A stretch of DNA of 64,000 nt from Agromyces sp. LHK192 (GTDB lineage Bacteria; Actinomycetota; Actinomycetes; Actinomycetales; Microbacteriaceae). Shown here piece after piece: positions 45,383 to 53,021 of the stretch. A program made the position numbers and the translations under genes. The notes beneath the pieces are model-generated. The model searched no databases. It saw only the letters and a list, made by a program, of their open reading frames with translations, and was not told the DNA's origin. The stretch spans positions 3,968,001 through 4,032,000 of the forward strand of contig NZ_CP034753.1 of the NCBI RefSeq assembly GCF_004006235.1, read 5' to 3'. Positions within the stretch are counted from its first letter, which is position 1. Each line of letters starts with the position of its first letter.

Positions 45383-46900
45383 TCATCCGCTCCGCGGCAC
45401 CCGGGTCGCGATCCATTCGGTGCGCTCGCCCGTCGCGCCGCGCGTGAAGTCGCGCACGGCGGCCTCGAAGTCGAGCACCCGCTGGTCCTCCGAGCCGTCG
45501 ACGCGCGCGGCGGTCTCGCGGTAACGCTCGAGGGAGTGTGCGGCGAGCAGGTCGTCGTCGGCCGCGTCGTCGAGCAGGGTGCGACGGATCGAGACGAAAC
45601 CCGCCGAGCCGGTTTCTACACCGCCCGTCGCCGGGACCGGGTCTTCCCGGTGCTCGATCGAGAGGACTGGAACGTCACCCGTGCGCGCCGCGTCGCTCGG
45701 CGATCCGAGCGTCAGCGCACCGGCCACCGCGAGGTCGTCGGCGCGCGCCAGGTCGGCGGCGGCGATGCCTCCGGCGGAGAAGCCCACGGGCAGCACCCGG
45801 TCGCCGGGTCGCATCCCCGCCTCTGCGAGCGCAAGCCGCACCGCGCGCTCGGCCGCACCGGACGACTCCGGTGTCGCGGGCGCGAACCAGGAGTCGTCGC
45901 CGACGGCGGCGAGGTTGTTCAGCATGTCGAGCGGCTGGCTCCCGCCGAAGCCGGTGAGCTCCACCGTGCCGGAGATGTAGACGATGAAGCGCTGCTCGCC
46001 GCCGACCACATACCGCTCGACCGCGATCTGCGGCTCGCCGTCGACCGGGTGGGGGATCCGGCGGGCGAGCTCGCCGACGCCGGCGGGCGGCGGCACGGAT
46101 GCCCCGGCCGTCGTTGCGGGCGCTCCTTCGGGGATGCCGGCTGCCGCACCCGCCGCTCGCGTCCTGGTGCTCGTTCCTGCGCCGCCGCCCGGTACCGACT
46201 GGACGATCTGCACGGGCCGTTCGACCGGCGCTCGGATGCCGAGCACCCCGAGGCCGGCGGCCGCGGAGAGCAGGAGCGCGGCGTTCTCGGGCGTGCGCAG
46301 CATCGGGCCCACGAGCGCCTGCACCGGCAACGGCAGCTGCAGCGCCGCCATGACCGCCTCGTCGACGAGCCCGCCCGCGGCCCGAACCGACCGGACGAGG
46401 GCTGGATCGGCGAGGATGCGGCGCCATGCGGCGTCGGGATCCCACGCACCCGCCGTCGCACCACCGATCCCGAGCAGGAGCGCAAGGAGCGGGCTCACCG
46501 CAGCGGTCGCGCCCATCGCGGTGCCGAACGCCGGATTCTCCCCGAACGCGTGACCGCCGACCCGCGACCCGAGCTCCCACATCGAACGGATCATCAGCTC
46601 GGCGTCGCCGTAACCGGTCGCGGCGGTGTCGAGCGCGTGGCGGAGCTCAGCAGCCTCTGCCGAGGCATCCCGCAGCGCCGCGACCGCCCGGTCGATCGAC
46701 CAGGACGGATCGTCGCCCACCCGGCCCTGCACCGACCCGTGGTGGCTGGATTCCCACAGCTCGCGCCCGACCCGCGAGAGTCGCTGCTCCCAGTCGTGGC
46801 ATCGGGCGGTCGCCGAGCCGAGCCGGCCCGCCTCACGCATGAGTTCGCCGAGGTCGACCGACGTGCCGCCCGCGGAACGCACCGTCAGCTCGTCGGTCAC
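45383..46900 (-). CDS. Alpha/beta hydrolase with helical N-terminus, linked to WXG100-like protein
   Basis: A 505-residue protein. Residues 1-120 are helical and charged (ARCHDWEQRLSRVGRELWES), followed by two hydrophobic stretches (AMGATAAVSPLLALLLGIGG; AVMAALQLPLPVQALVGPML), a Pro/Ala linker, and from about 265 an alpha/beta-hydrolase with VYISGTVELTGFG and the nucleophile motif VLPVGFSAGGIAAADLAR; a His follows in SIEHREDPVP. GTG 46900 overlaps the stop of the WXG100-like gene (GTGA). It may be a secreted or membrane-associated effector of a type VII-like system, which is inference; no ESX genes are in the window. Confidence 0.75.
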   Translation of the reverse strand: MTDELTVRSAGGTSVDLGELMREAGRLGSATARCHDWEQRLSRVGRELWESSHHGSVQGRVGDDPSWSIDRAVAALRDASAEAAELRHALDTAATGYGDAELMIRSMWELGSRVGGHAFGENPAFGTAMGATAAVSPLLALLLGIGGATAGAWDPDAAWRRILADPALVRSVRAAGGLVDEAVMAALQLPLPVQALVGPMLRTPENAALLLSAAAGLGVLGIRAPVERPVQIVQSVPGGGAGTSTRTRAAGAAAGIPEGAPATTAGASVPPPAGVGELARRIPHPVDGEPQIAVERYVVGGEQRFIVYISGTVELTGFGGSQPLDMLNNLAAVGDDSWFAPATPESSGAAERAVRLALAEAGMRPGDRVLPVGFSAGGIAAADLARADDLAVAGALTLGSPSDAARTGDVPVLSIEHREDPVPATGGVETGSAGFVSIRRTLLDDAADDDLLAAHSLERYRETAARVDGSEDQRVLDFEAAVRDFTRGATGERTEWIATRVPRSG

Positions 46901-47268
46901 GCTCCCGCCCCTCGACCGCCGACTCCGCCGAACCCACCGATCCCACCGATCCCACCGAACCCGCTTCCGGCGTTCGCCGCGTTGCGGAGCTCGATCGCCT
47001 CGCGGAGCAGTTCCTCGCGTGCCCGCTCGGTCTCGTCGACCGCCGCGCGCACACGACCGGCGAGCCGCCGAAGCGCCGTGTCGTAGCGGTCGGCGGCCTC
47101 GCCGCCCCACCGCCGCGCGGTCGACTCCGCGACCCCGGCCGTGAACCCCCGCATCTCGTCGAGCACGGCGTCGACGAGCCGGAGTTGTCGTTCGACCGCG
47201 CCCAACCGGTGCGCCGCTCCCGGGTTCGGGGCGGCACCCGCGACATCGGGTTCCCTCGTCTGCTCCAC
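46897..47268 (-). CDS. WXG100-like protein with Gly-rich tail
   Basis: A 123-residue helical protein with a W-x-G turn: ESTARRWGGEAADRYDTALR near residue 50-70, preceded by VERQLRLVDAVLDEMRG and followed by VRAAVDETERAREELLREAI, the hairpin layout of WXG100/ESAT-6-like proteins. The last 20 residues are a GFGGIGGIGGFGG-type glycine run coded by short direct DNA repeats. GTG 47268 has GGAGGG eight bases upstream; ATG 47289 is in frame without a site. The stop overlaps the next gene. Family members are type VII secretion substrates; here no YxxxD/E motif was confirmed. Confidence 0.75.
   Translation of the reverse strand: MEQTREPDVAGAAPNPGAAHRLGAVERQLRLVDAVLDEMRGFTAGVAESTARRWGGEAADRYDTALRRLAGRVRAAVDETERAREELLREAIELRNAANAGSGFGGIGGIGGFGGVGGRGAGA
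46920..46965. repeat. Short tandem repeats coding the Gly-rich tail
   Basis: Repeated 9-base units of type CCGATCCCA and CCGAACCCA at about 46926-46962, encoding GFGG/GIGG on the minus strand at the end of the WXG100-like gene. Confidence 0.8.
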
Positions 47269-47365
47269 CCGACAACCCTCCGCCCGCACCGCATCGCGCT
47301 CCCGGCCGCAGGCATGATCCGTGCACCGACCGTCGAGGCGCCCGCTGTGGAGGACCGGCAGAACC

Positions 47366-47472
47366 GGAATCAGGAGATCGAAAGCTGCTCAGGACGAAAC
47401 GTGCAGAACGCTCCTGATTGGCTTCCGATCTCCTGAATCCAGCACTTGCCTCTCCTGAATCCAGCACCTGCC
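47366..47472. repeat. Inverted and direct repeats built on CTCCTGA
   Basis: Two 20-bp arms (47366-47385 and 47421-47440) are inverted repeats with two mismatches, 35 bases apart; the loop itself contains CTCAGGA and CTCCTGA. The right arm overlaps a 22-bp tandem duplication (47429-47450 and 47451-47472, one mismatch) starting TCTCCTGAATCCAGCAC. The element lies in a 230-bp spacer without a gene, and is less GC-rich than its surroundings. Confidence 0.75.
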
Positions 47473-47498
47473 TCGCCGCCATCCAGCCCGGTCTGCGG

Positions 47499-48797
47499 TC
47501 ACCCGACGGCGAGCGCGGAGTCGGACGGCTCACGGAGCGACGCCGCGAACGTCCGAAGGTCCGCGACGACCGCCTCGGGCACCTCGAGCGCGGCGAAATG
47601 CCCGCCCTCGGCCTCGACGGTGTACCGCTGCACGTCGAAGAACCGGTCGCAGAACACGCGCGGCGCCGAGGCGATGTCGTCCGGGAAGATCTGCATCGCG
47701 GTCGGCACGTCGATCTTCAGCGACCAGCCGCCTGCGTCGTCGGAGCCGGCGCCCCAGGCACCTTCCGCTGCGGCATCCGTTGACGGCGCGGCATCCGACC
47801 ACGCAGCATCCGTCGGTGCAGCGTCCGCAGGCGCAGCATCCGTAGACCATGCAGCGTCCGCGTCCGACCCGGCATCCCACTCGGAGCCCTCCTCGTCCCA
47901 CTCGGTGCCTTCGGAGTACAGCCGCATCGACGAGCGGATGGTGCCGGCGACCCAGTAGGTCATCACGTTCGTGAGGAAGTCGTCGTCGCTAATCGGCGAG
48001 GTGGCGAGCCGCTCGAAGTGGTCGCGGAGCCACGCGGCGAGCCCGACGGGCGAGTCGCTCAGCGCGTAGCTGAGGGTGAGCGGACGGTGCGACTGCACCG
48101 GGATGTAGTAGCCGTCCTTCTCGCCCCACGCGTCGACGGCCTCGAGGTAGGCGCGTTCCTCGTCGTCGACCTCGGCGCGGTCGACCATGAACAGGTCGAT
48201 GAAGGGCAGGTCGGTCAGGTGCATCCCGATGACGCGCTCGGGGAACGCCCGGGCCACCTCCTGCGCGACGACGGAACCCCAGTCGCCGCCGTGCACCATG
48301 AACCGCTCGTAGCCGAGGCCCGACATCAGCTCGCCGAGCTGCTGCGCGATCTGCGCGGCCCGCAGCTCGCCCGCGGGGGGCTGCGACGAGAAGTCGAAGC
48401 CGGGCAGCGACGGCACCACGACGTGGAACGGGACGTCGGCCGAGGCATCCGTCAGCGGGGCGATCAGGTGCCGGTAGCGCACGAACGAGTCCGCCCAGCC
48501 GTGCAGCAGCAGGATCGGCACGGCATCGGCATCCTCCGACGGCGCGTGCACGACGTGCAGGGTGGCGCCACCGACCTCGGCCATGAGGTGCGGGACGGCG
48601 TTCAGCGCCGCCTGCTCGGCCGGCCAGTCGTAGCCGTCGAGCCAGTACTCGGCGAGCGCGCGCACCGACGGCAGCGTCGGACCGGTGCCTGGGACTCCGT
48701 CGCCCGCCTCGTTCGGCCAGCGCGTGTTGCGCAGCCGGGCGGCGAGGTCGTCCAGGACCTCCGCCGGGACGTCGATGCGGAAGGGGGTGGTGTGCAT
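47499..48797 (-). CDS. Epoxide hydrolase (EHN-type) with Ala/Asp-rich insertion
   Basis: A 432-residue alpha/beta hydrolase. The N-terminal EHN domain (FRIDVPAEVLDDLAARLRNT, WPAEQAALNAVPHL) precedes the core, with the oxyanion HGWADSF near residue 98 and the nucleophile VHGGDWGSVVA near 168, giving Asp as nucleophile as in microsomal epoxide hydrolase relatives. The catalytic His is near the end in AEGGHFAALEVPE. Between residues about 300 and 350 lies a low-complexity insert of DAA-type repeats (STDAAPADAAPTDAAWSDAA) rich in GCATCC DNA, absent from the family. Natural substrate unknown. Confidence 0.88.
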   Translation of the reverse strand: MHTTPFRIDVPAEVLDDLAARLRNTRWPNEAGDGVPGTGPTLPSVRALAEYWLDGYDWPAEQAALNAVPHLMAEVGGATLHVVHAPSEDADAVPILLLHGWADSFVRYRHLIAPLTDASADVPFHVVVPSLPGFDFSSQPPAGELRAAQIAQQLGELMSGLGYERFMVHGGDWGSVVAQEVARAFPERVIGMHLTDLPFIDLFMVDRAEVDDEERAYLEAVDAWGEKDGYYIPVQSHRPLTLSYALSDSPVGLAAWLRDHFERLATSPISDDDFLTNVMTYWVAGTIRSSMRLYSEGTEWDEEGSEWDAGSDADAAWSTDAAPADAAPTDAAWSDAAPSTDAAAEGAWGAGSDDAGGWSLKIDVPTAMQIFPDDIASAPRVFCDRFFDVQRYTVEAEGGHFAALEVPEAVVADLRTFAASLREPSDSALAVG

Positions 48798-48885
48798 GAC
48801 TGCTCCGATCTCTCGATCTCACGGCGTGAGATCCGCTGATGAGACCAGTGTTCCGATCTATGCGGACAGAAACGGTCCGCATTGA

Positions 48886-49833
48886 TCACGGATCGCTCAA
48901 GACCTCGGGGATGGTCTCGGTCGCCATCCGGCCGAGCCGACCGCCGGCGCCGGTCGTCGTGAGGATGGCGACCGCCAGCACCAGTGCCCAGCCGCGTGCG
49001 CGGGCCCACGTCGCGGCATCCGTGCGCCCGGCCGCGTCGACCGCGCCTCGGAACTCTGCCCTCCCCGCGTCGTCGAAGGTGAGCCACGCGGTCGCCAGGT
49101 CGGTCGCCGGGTCGCCGGCGGTGAGGTCCCCGAAGTCGAGGACGGCCGCGAGCGCACCGGGCGGGCCGCCGGAATCGGATGCCCCGCGCAGCAGCAGGTT
49201 CGCGGGGTGCAGGTCGCCGTGCACCCACACCGGCGCAGCATCGTGCACAGGTGCCGCGACCGCGGCCGCCCAGACGGCCGCCAGCTCCGCCATCGTCGCA
49301 TCCGGCAGGGCTGCCGCGAGCTCGGGCGATGAGAGGCGCTCGCGCATCCCCGCGTCGCGGTCGGCGAGCGGCACGCCGCGGAACGGACTGCGCGGGGCGC
49401 CCGCCGGCGCCGGCGCACCCAGCGCGCCGACGAACGCGGCGAGCGCCGCGGCCGAAGGACCTCGCGACGCGCGGTCGACGGATGCCGCCTCCTCGCCCTC
49501 GAACCACGGCACGATGCTCCAGGCGTAGGGGTAGCCGGCCGCGGGCGCACCCCGGCGCACCGGCGCCGGCACCGGAACCGGGAGTGCCGGCGCGAGCTCC
49601 GGCAGCCATCGCAGCTCGCGCTCGATGAGCTGCGCGCCGAGCTCGCGACGGGGCATCCGCACCGCGTACCGGTCGCCCAGGCGGAAGATCACGTTGTCCC
49701 AGCCGTTCGCGACGAGCTCGACCGTGGCCGGTGCCACTGCGCCCGGCCCGACCAGGTCGGGATGCTGCTCGGCGACCAGGCGGCGCACGAGCGCCGCGTC
49801 GACGTGCACGTCCGGGGGAGGGGCATCCGTCAT
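48886..49833 (-). CDS. Aminoglycoside phosphotransferase family protein
   Basis: A 315-residue APH-fold kinase. VANGWDNVIFRLGDRYAVRM is the ATP-binding strand region, ELRWLPELAPALPVPVPAPV and SIVPWFEGE follow, and the catalytic VHGDLHPANLLL (HxDxxxxN) lies near residue 206, with the metal motif VLDFGDLTAGDPATDLA near 232. Such proteins phosphorylate small molecules; no resistance role is implied. ATG 49833 has AGGAGGAATCG upstream. Confidence 0.9.
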   Translation of the reverse strand: MTDAPPPDVHVDAALVRRLVAEQHPDLVGPGAVAPATVELVANGWDNVIFRLGDRYAVRMPRRELGAQLIERELRWLPELAPALPVPVPAPVRRGAPAAGYPYAWSIVPWFEGEEAASVDRASRGPSAAALAAFVGALGAPAPAGAPRSPFRGVPLADRDAGMRERLSSPELAAALPDATMAELAAVWAAAVAAPVHDAAPVWVHGDLHPANLLLRGASDSGGPPGALAAVLDFGDLTAGDPATDLATAWLTFDDAGRAEFRGAVDAAGRTDAATWARARGWALVLAVAILTTTGAGGRLGRMATETIPEVLSDP

Positions 49834-49938
49834 CGATTCCTCCTGGGATCGGGGCGCTCGGTACCGCGTCGCGGATGCGCCAGAGTACCCCCGAATTCGG
49901 TGGTGTGCCGCGCCACGATCTGCTCCACAATGGGACCC

Positions 49939-50466
49939 ATGACGCGTGCGGAACCCGAAGGGGCCGCAGCGCAGCCGTTCCGGGTGTCGTTCGTCTGCAC
50001 CGGCAACATCTGCCGGTCTCCGATGGCGGAGGTGGTGCTGCGCTCGCTGGCCGACCGCGCGGGGCTCGACGGGGCGCTCGCGATCGAGTCCGCCGCGACC
50101 GGCGACTGGCACGTCGGCGAGCAGGCCGACCAGCGCACCATCGACGCCCTCGAACGTGCCGGCTACGACGGCTCCCGCCATCGGGCGCGCCAGTTCGACC
50201 CGATGCGGTTCCCCGAGCTCGACCTCGTCGTCGCCTTCGATCGCGGCCAAGCGCGCATCCTGCGCAACTGGGCCCGGTCGGCGGTCGACCAGCACAAGGT
50301 GCGACTGCTGCTCGAGTTCGACCCCGAACTCGCCGCGCTCCAGGACGTTCCCGACCCGTACTACTCCGATGCGGAAACCTTCGATCGAGTTCTTGGGATG
50401 ATAGAGCGGTCGACTCAGTCGCTCTTCCGGCAACTCGCCCCCGCTCTCAGACAAGGAATCCGTTGA
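49939..50466 (+). CDS. Low molecular weight protein-tyrosine phosphatase
   Basis: A 175-residue phosphatase. The P-loop is VCTGNICRSPMAEVVL (CX5R) near residue 18, and the general acid lies in DVPDPYYSDAETFDRVL near the C-terminus. It starts at ATG 49939; ATG 49930 is also in frame, but CACAAT (49926-49931) is a plausible -10, fitting a leaderless start at 49939. Its TGA shares one base with the purB ATG (TGATG), so the two are translationally coupled. Confidence 0.92.
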   Translation: MTRAEPEGAAAQPFRVSFVCTGNICRSPMAEVVLRSLADRAGLDGALAIESAATGDWHVGEQADQRTIDALERAGYDGSRHRARQFDPMRFPELDLVVAFDRGQARILRNWARSAVDQHKVRLLLEFDPELAALQDVPDPYYSDAETFDRVLGMIERSTQSLFRQLAPALRQGIR

Positions 50467-51842
50467 TGTCGCTGCCCGTCCAGCCCCTCAGCCCGCTCGA
50501 TGGACGCTACCGCGCTGCGGTCGGCGAACTGGGTGAGCACCTCTCGGAGGCGGGCCTCAACCGGGCCCGCGTGCACGTCGAGGTCGAGTGGCTCATCGCC
50601 CAGACCGACCGCGGATTCTTCGGCACGTCGCCGCTCGGCGATGAGCAGAAGGCGGCGCTGCGCAGCGTCGTCGACGGCTTCGGCCAGGCCGACATCGACG
50701 AGCTCGCGACGCTCGAGGCGACGACCCGCCACGACGTGAAGGCCGTCGAGTACTACGTGCGCCGCCGCCTCGAGCAGCTCGGCCTCGACGACATCGCCGA
50801 GCTCACGCACTTCGCCTGCACGAGCGAGGACATCAACAACCTGTCGTACGCGATCACCGTGCGCGACGCCGTCGAGCACGTCTGGCTGCCCAAGTACCGC
50901 GCCGTGATCGAGACGATCGCCGCGCTCGCCCGGGAGCACCGCGACGCCGCGATGCTGTCGCGCACGCACGGCCAGCCCGCGACGCCCTCGACGATGGGCA
51001 AGGAGCTCGCGGTCTTCGCGCACCGCCTGCAGCGCATCGCCGCGCAGATCGACGGCACCGAGTACCTCGGCAAGTTCTCGGGTGCGACCGGCACGTTCTC
51101 GGCGCACGTCGTCGCCGCACCGGATGTCTCGTGGCCCGAGGTGTCGCGCGAGTTCGTCGAGTCGCTCGGCCTCACGTGGAACCCGCTCACGACCCAGATC
51201 GAGTCGCACGACTGGCAGGCCGAGCTCTACGCCCGCATCTCGCACGCGAACCGCGTGCTGCACAACCTCGCGACCGACGTCTGGACCTACATCTCGCTCG
51301 GGTACTTCCGGCAGATCCCGGCCGCCGGCGCCACCGGCTCCTCGACCATGCCGCACAAGGTCAACCCGATCCGCTTCGAGAACGCCGAGGCCAACCTCGA
51401 GCTGTCGTCGGCGGTGCTCGACTCGCTCGCCGCGACGCTCGTCACCTCTCGCCTCCAGCGCGACCTCACCGACTCGAGCGCCCAGCGCAACATCGGCGTC
51501 GGATTCGGGCACTCGCTGCTCGCGCTCGACAACATCCAGCGCGGCCTCGGCGAGATCGACCTCGACCGCGCGCTGCTGCTCGACGACCTCGACCACAACT
51601 GGGAGGTGCTCGGCGAGGCGATCCAGACGGTCATCCGCGCCGAGGTCGTCGCCGGCCGATCGACGATCAGCGACCCCTACGCGCTGCTCAAGGAGCTCAC
51701 CCGCGGCAAGCGGGTCGGCGCCGCCGAGCTCGCCGAATTCGTGCAGGGCCTCGAGATCGGCGACGAAGCGAAGCAGCGCCTGCTCGCGCTGACGCCCGCG
51801 ACCTACGTCGGCATCGCCGACGACCTCATCGACGCGCTGTAG
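50466..51842 (+). CDS. purB: Adenylosuccinate lyase
   Basis: A 458-residue enzyme of purine synthesis, cleaving SAICAR and adenylosuccinate. MSLPVQPLSPLDGRYRAAVG opens the sequence; ATTRHDVKAVEYYVRRRL, HFACTSEDINNLSYA, LSRTHGQPATPSTMGKELAV and the signature GSSTMPHKVNPIRFENAEAN with the catalytic serine loop near residue 290 are present. It belongs to the E. coli-type PurB branch by length and sequence. It is coupled to the phosphatase gene. Confidence 0.97.
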   Translation: MSLPVQPLSPLDGRYRAAVGELGEHLSEAGLNRARVHVEVEWLIAQTDRGFFGTSPLGDEQKAALRSVVDGFGQADIDELATLEATTRHDVKAVEYYVRRRLEQLGLDDIAELTHFACTSEDINNLSYAITVRDAVEHVWLPKYRAVIETIAALAREHRDAAMLSRTHGQPATPSTMGKELAVFAHRLQRIAAQIDGTEYLGKFSGATGTFSAHVVAAPDVSWPEVSREFVESLGLTWNPLTTQIESHDWQAELYARISHANRVLHNLATDVWTYISLGYFRQIPAAGATGSSTMPHKVNPIRFENAEANLELSSAVLDSLAATLVTSRLQRDLTDSSAQRNIGVGFGHSLLALDNIQRGLGEIDLDRALLLDDLDHNWEVLGEAIQTVIRAEVVAGRSTISDPYALLKELTRGKRVGAAELAEFVQGLEIGDEAKQRLLALTPATYVGIADDLIDAL

Positions 51843-51872
51843 GGCGAAGACGGGCGGGTCAGCGCCAGCGGG

Positions 51873-52166
51873 TCAGTGCCCGCGGGTCGGCGGCTCGCCG
51901 GGACCGTCGCCGCGGTCGCCGGGCTGACCGTCGCCGAGCTCGGCGCGCTCCGAGGCATCCGGCTTGATCGCCATCTGCAGGAGCGCGAGCATCACCAGCA
52001 CGATGATGAACACGGCGCCCGCGCCGATCAGCGTGATCGTCCAGTCGCGGGTGCCGGCCAGCGCGATGATGCCGACGAAGACGGCGGCGATCGCCGCGCC
52101 GCCGACGTACTCGACCGGCCGCAGGAGTTCGCGCCGGCTCGGCTGGTGGTCGGGCTGAGGGCTCAC
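51873..52166 (-). CDS. Small membrane protein, function unknown
   Basis: A 97-residue protein with two hydrophobic segments (YVGGAAIAAVFVGIIALAGT and ITLIGAGAVFIIVLVMLALL) and a charged Gly/Pro-rich C-terminus. GTG 52166 overlaps the stop of the upstream DUF308-like gene (GTGA), so both form an operon. Similar small proteins occur across Microbacteriaceae without known role. Confidence 0.75.
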   Translation of the reverse strand: MSPQPDHQPSRRELLRPVEYVGGAAIAAVFVGIIALAGTRDWTITLIGAGAVFIIVLVMLALLQMAIKPDASERAELGDGQPGDRGDGPGEPPTRGH

Positions 52167-52783
52167 GAGTTGGGCTCCGATCGGGGCGCGTCGGAGCGCG
52201 GGTCGGCGTGCTCGGCGGGCTCGGCCGGCTCGGCGGGTGCGCCGTCGCCCTTGAGCGACAGTCCGCCGATCACGAGCAGCACGCCGACGATGACGAGGTA
52301 GGCCCCGAGCAGTCCGACGATGCTCACGGGGTCGAAGGGGAAGACGAGGAACGCGATCGCGGCGAGCGCGGTCGCACCGCCGACGAGGAGCCAGTCGCGC
52401 GATGCCGAGGTGCGGCGACCCGCCCGGAGGCCGGCGAGCAGCTCGAGCACGCCGGTCGCGGCGGCCCACGCGATCACGAGGACGACGAGGAACCGCAGGT
52501 CGGGTACGACGATCAGCGAGAGGATGCCGGCGATCGCGGTGAGCACCGCCTGGACGGCGAAGATCCAGCGGATGCCCCGATCGACGAGGAACCGCAGCGC
52601 GAGCGCACCCACCACGACGCCGGAGACGACGGCCCAGACGCCGAACACGAGCTGGCCGAGCGCGACCGAGTGGTCCTGCGAGAACGTGATGACGATCGCG
52701 GGCGCGATCGCGAGGATGCCCCTGACGATGGGGACCACCCGGTAGCCGTCCCGGATGGGCGCAGCGGTGTGGACCTCGGCCAC
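52163..52783 (-). CDS. DUF308/HdeD-like membrane protein
   Basis: A 206-residue protein with six hydrophobic segments: VPIVRGILAIAPAIVITFSQ, VFGVWAVVSGVVVGALALRF, WIFAVQAVLTAIAGILSLIV, FLVVLVIAWAAATGVLELLA, WLLVGGATALAAIAFLVFPF and VGLLGAYLVIVGVLLVIGGL. The paired (R)G(I/L)...A helices resemble HdeD/DUF308. The C-terminal tail is Ala/Glu/Pro-rich. The start codon is GTG 52783 with GAAAGAGG upstream. Confidence 0.8.
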   Translation of the reverse strand: MAEVHTAAPIRDGYRVVPIVRGILAIAPAIVITFSQDHSVALGQLVFGVWAVVSGVVVGALALRFLVDRGIRWIFAVQAVLTAIAGILSLIVVPDLRFLVVLVIAWAAATGVLELLAGLRAGRRTSASRDWLLVGGATALAAIAFLVFPFDPVSIVGLLGAYLVIVGVLLVIGGLSLKGDGAPAEPAEPAEHADPRSDAPRSEPNS

Positions 52784-52914
52784 GTGGACCTCTTTCGCGT
52801 CGGAGGGGGTTGCCGATCCATCCTACGCGGCCGCTTGCTGGGAGCCCGCCCGACGCCATCGCGGCCCGTTCCGTCACACGGGGTCATCACTCCGGGACGT
52901 TGAAACGATGCGGG

Positions 52915-52960
52915 TCGACGCTCGGGCGCGAAGCTGCTAACTTAGGCAAGCCTCACCTCA
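52915..52960 (+). promoter_or_regulatory. Siderophore operon promoter with IdeR/DtxR-like iron box
   Basis: TCGACG (52915-52920), 17 bases, TAACTT (52938-52943) form a plausible promoter. Overlapping the -10 and start region is TTAGGCAAGCCTCACCTCA (52942-52960), matching 14 of 19 positions of the IdeR/DtxR iron box TTAGGTTAGGCTAACCTAA. Iron-bound regulator would block transcription here. Confidence 0.8.
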
Positions 52961-52964
52961 GAAA

Positions 52965-52982
52965 ACCCCCCTTTCGGGGGGT
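52965..52982 (+). other. Leader hairpin of the siderophore operon
   Basis: ACCCCCC-TTTC-GGGGGGT, a perfect 7-bp stem 40 bases before the GTG start and just behind the iron box. No T-run follows, so it is more likely a leader structure than a terminator. Confidence 0.6.
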
Positions 52983-53021
52983 GACTTCGCATGCCCGCGC
53001 ACCCTCGAGAAGGAGTCGCAC

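Noticed and set aside
48886..49833. Aminoglycoside resistance gene
   Set aside because: Only the kinase fold is shown; the substrate of such chromosomal family members is usually unknown.
49731..51842. Apparent fusion of purB with an upstream frame
   Set aside because: The upstream part is the phosphatase gene in another frame; purB starts at 50466.
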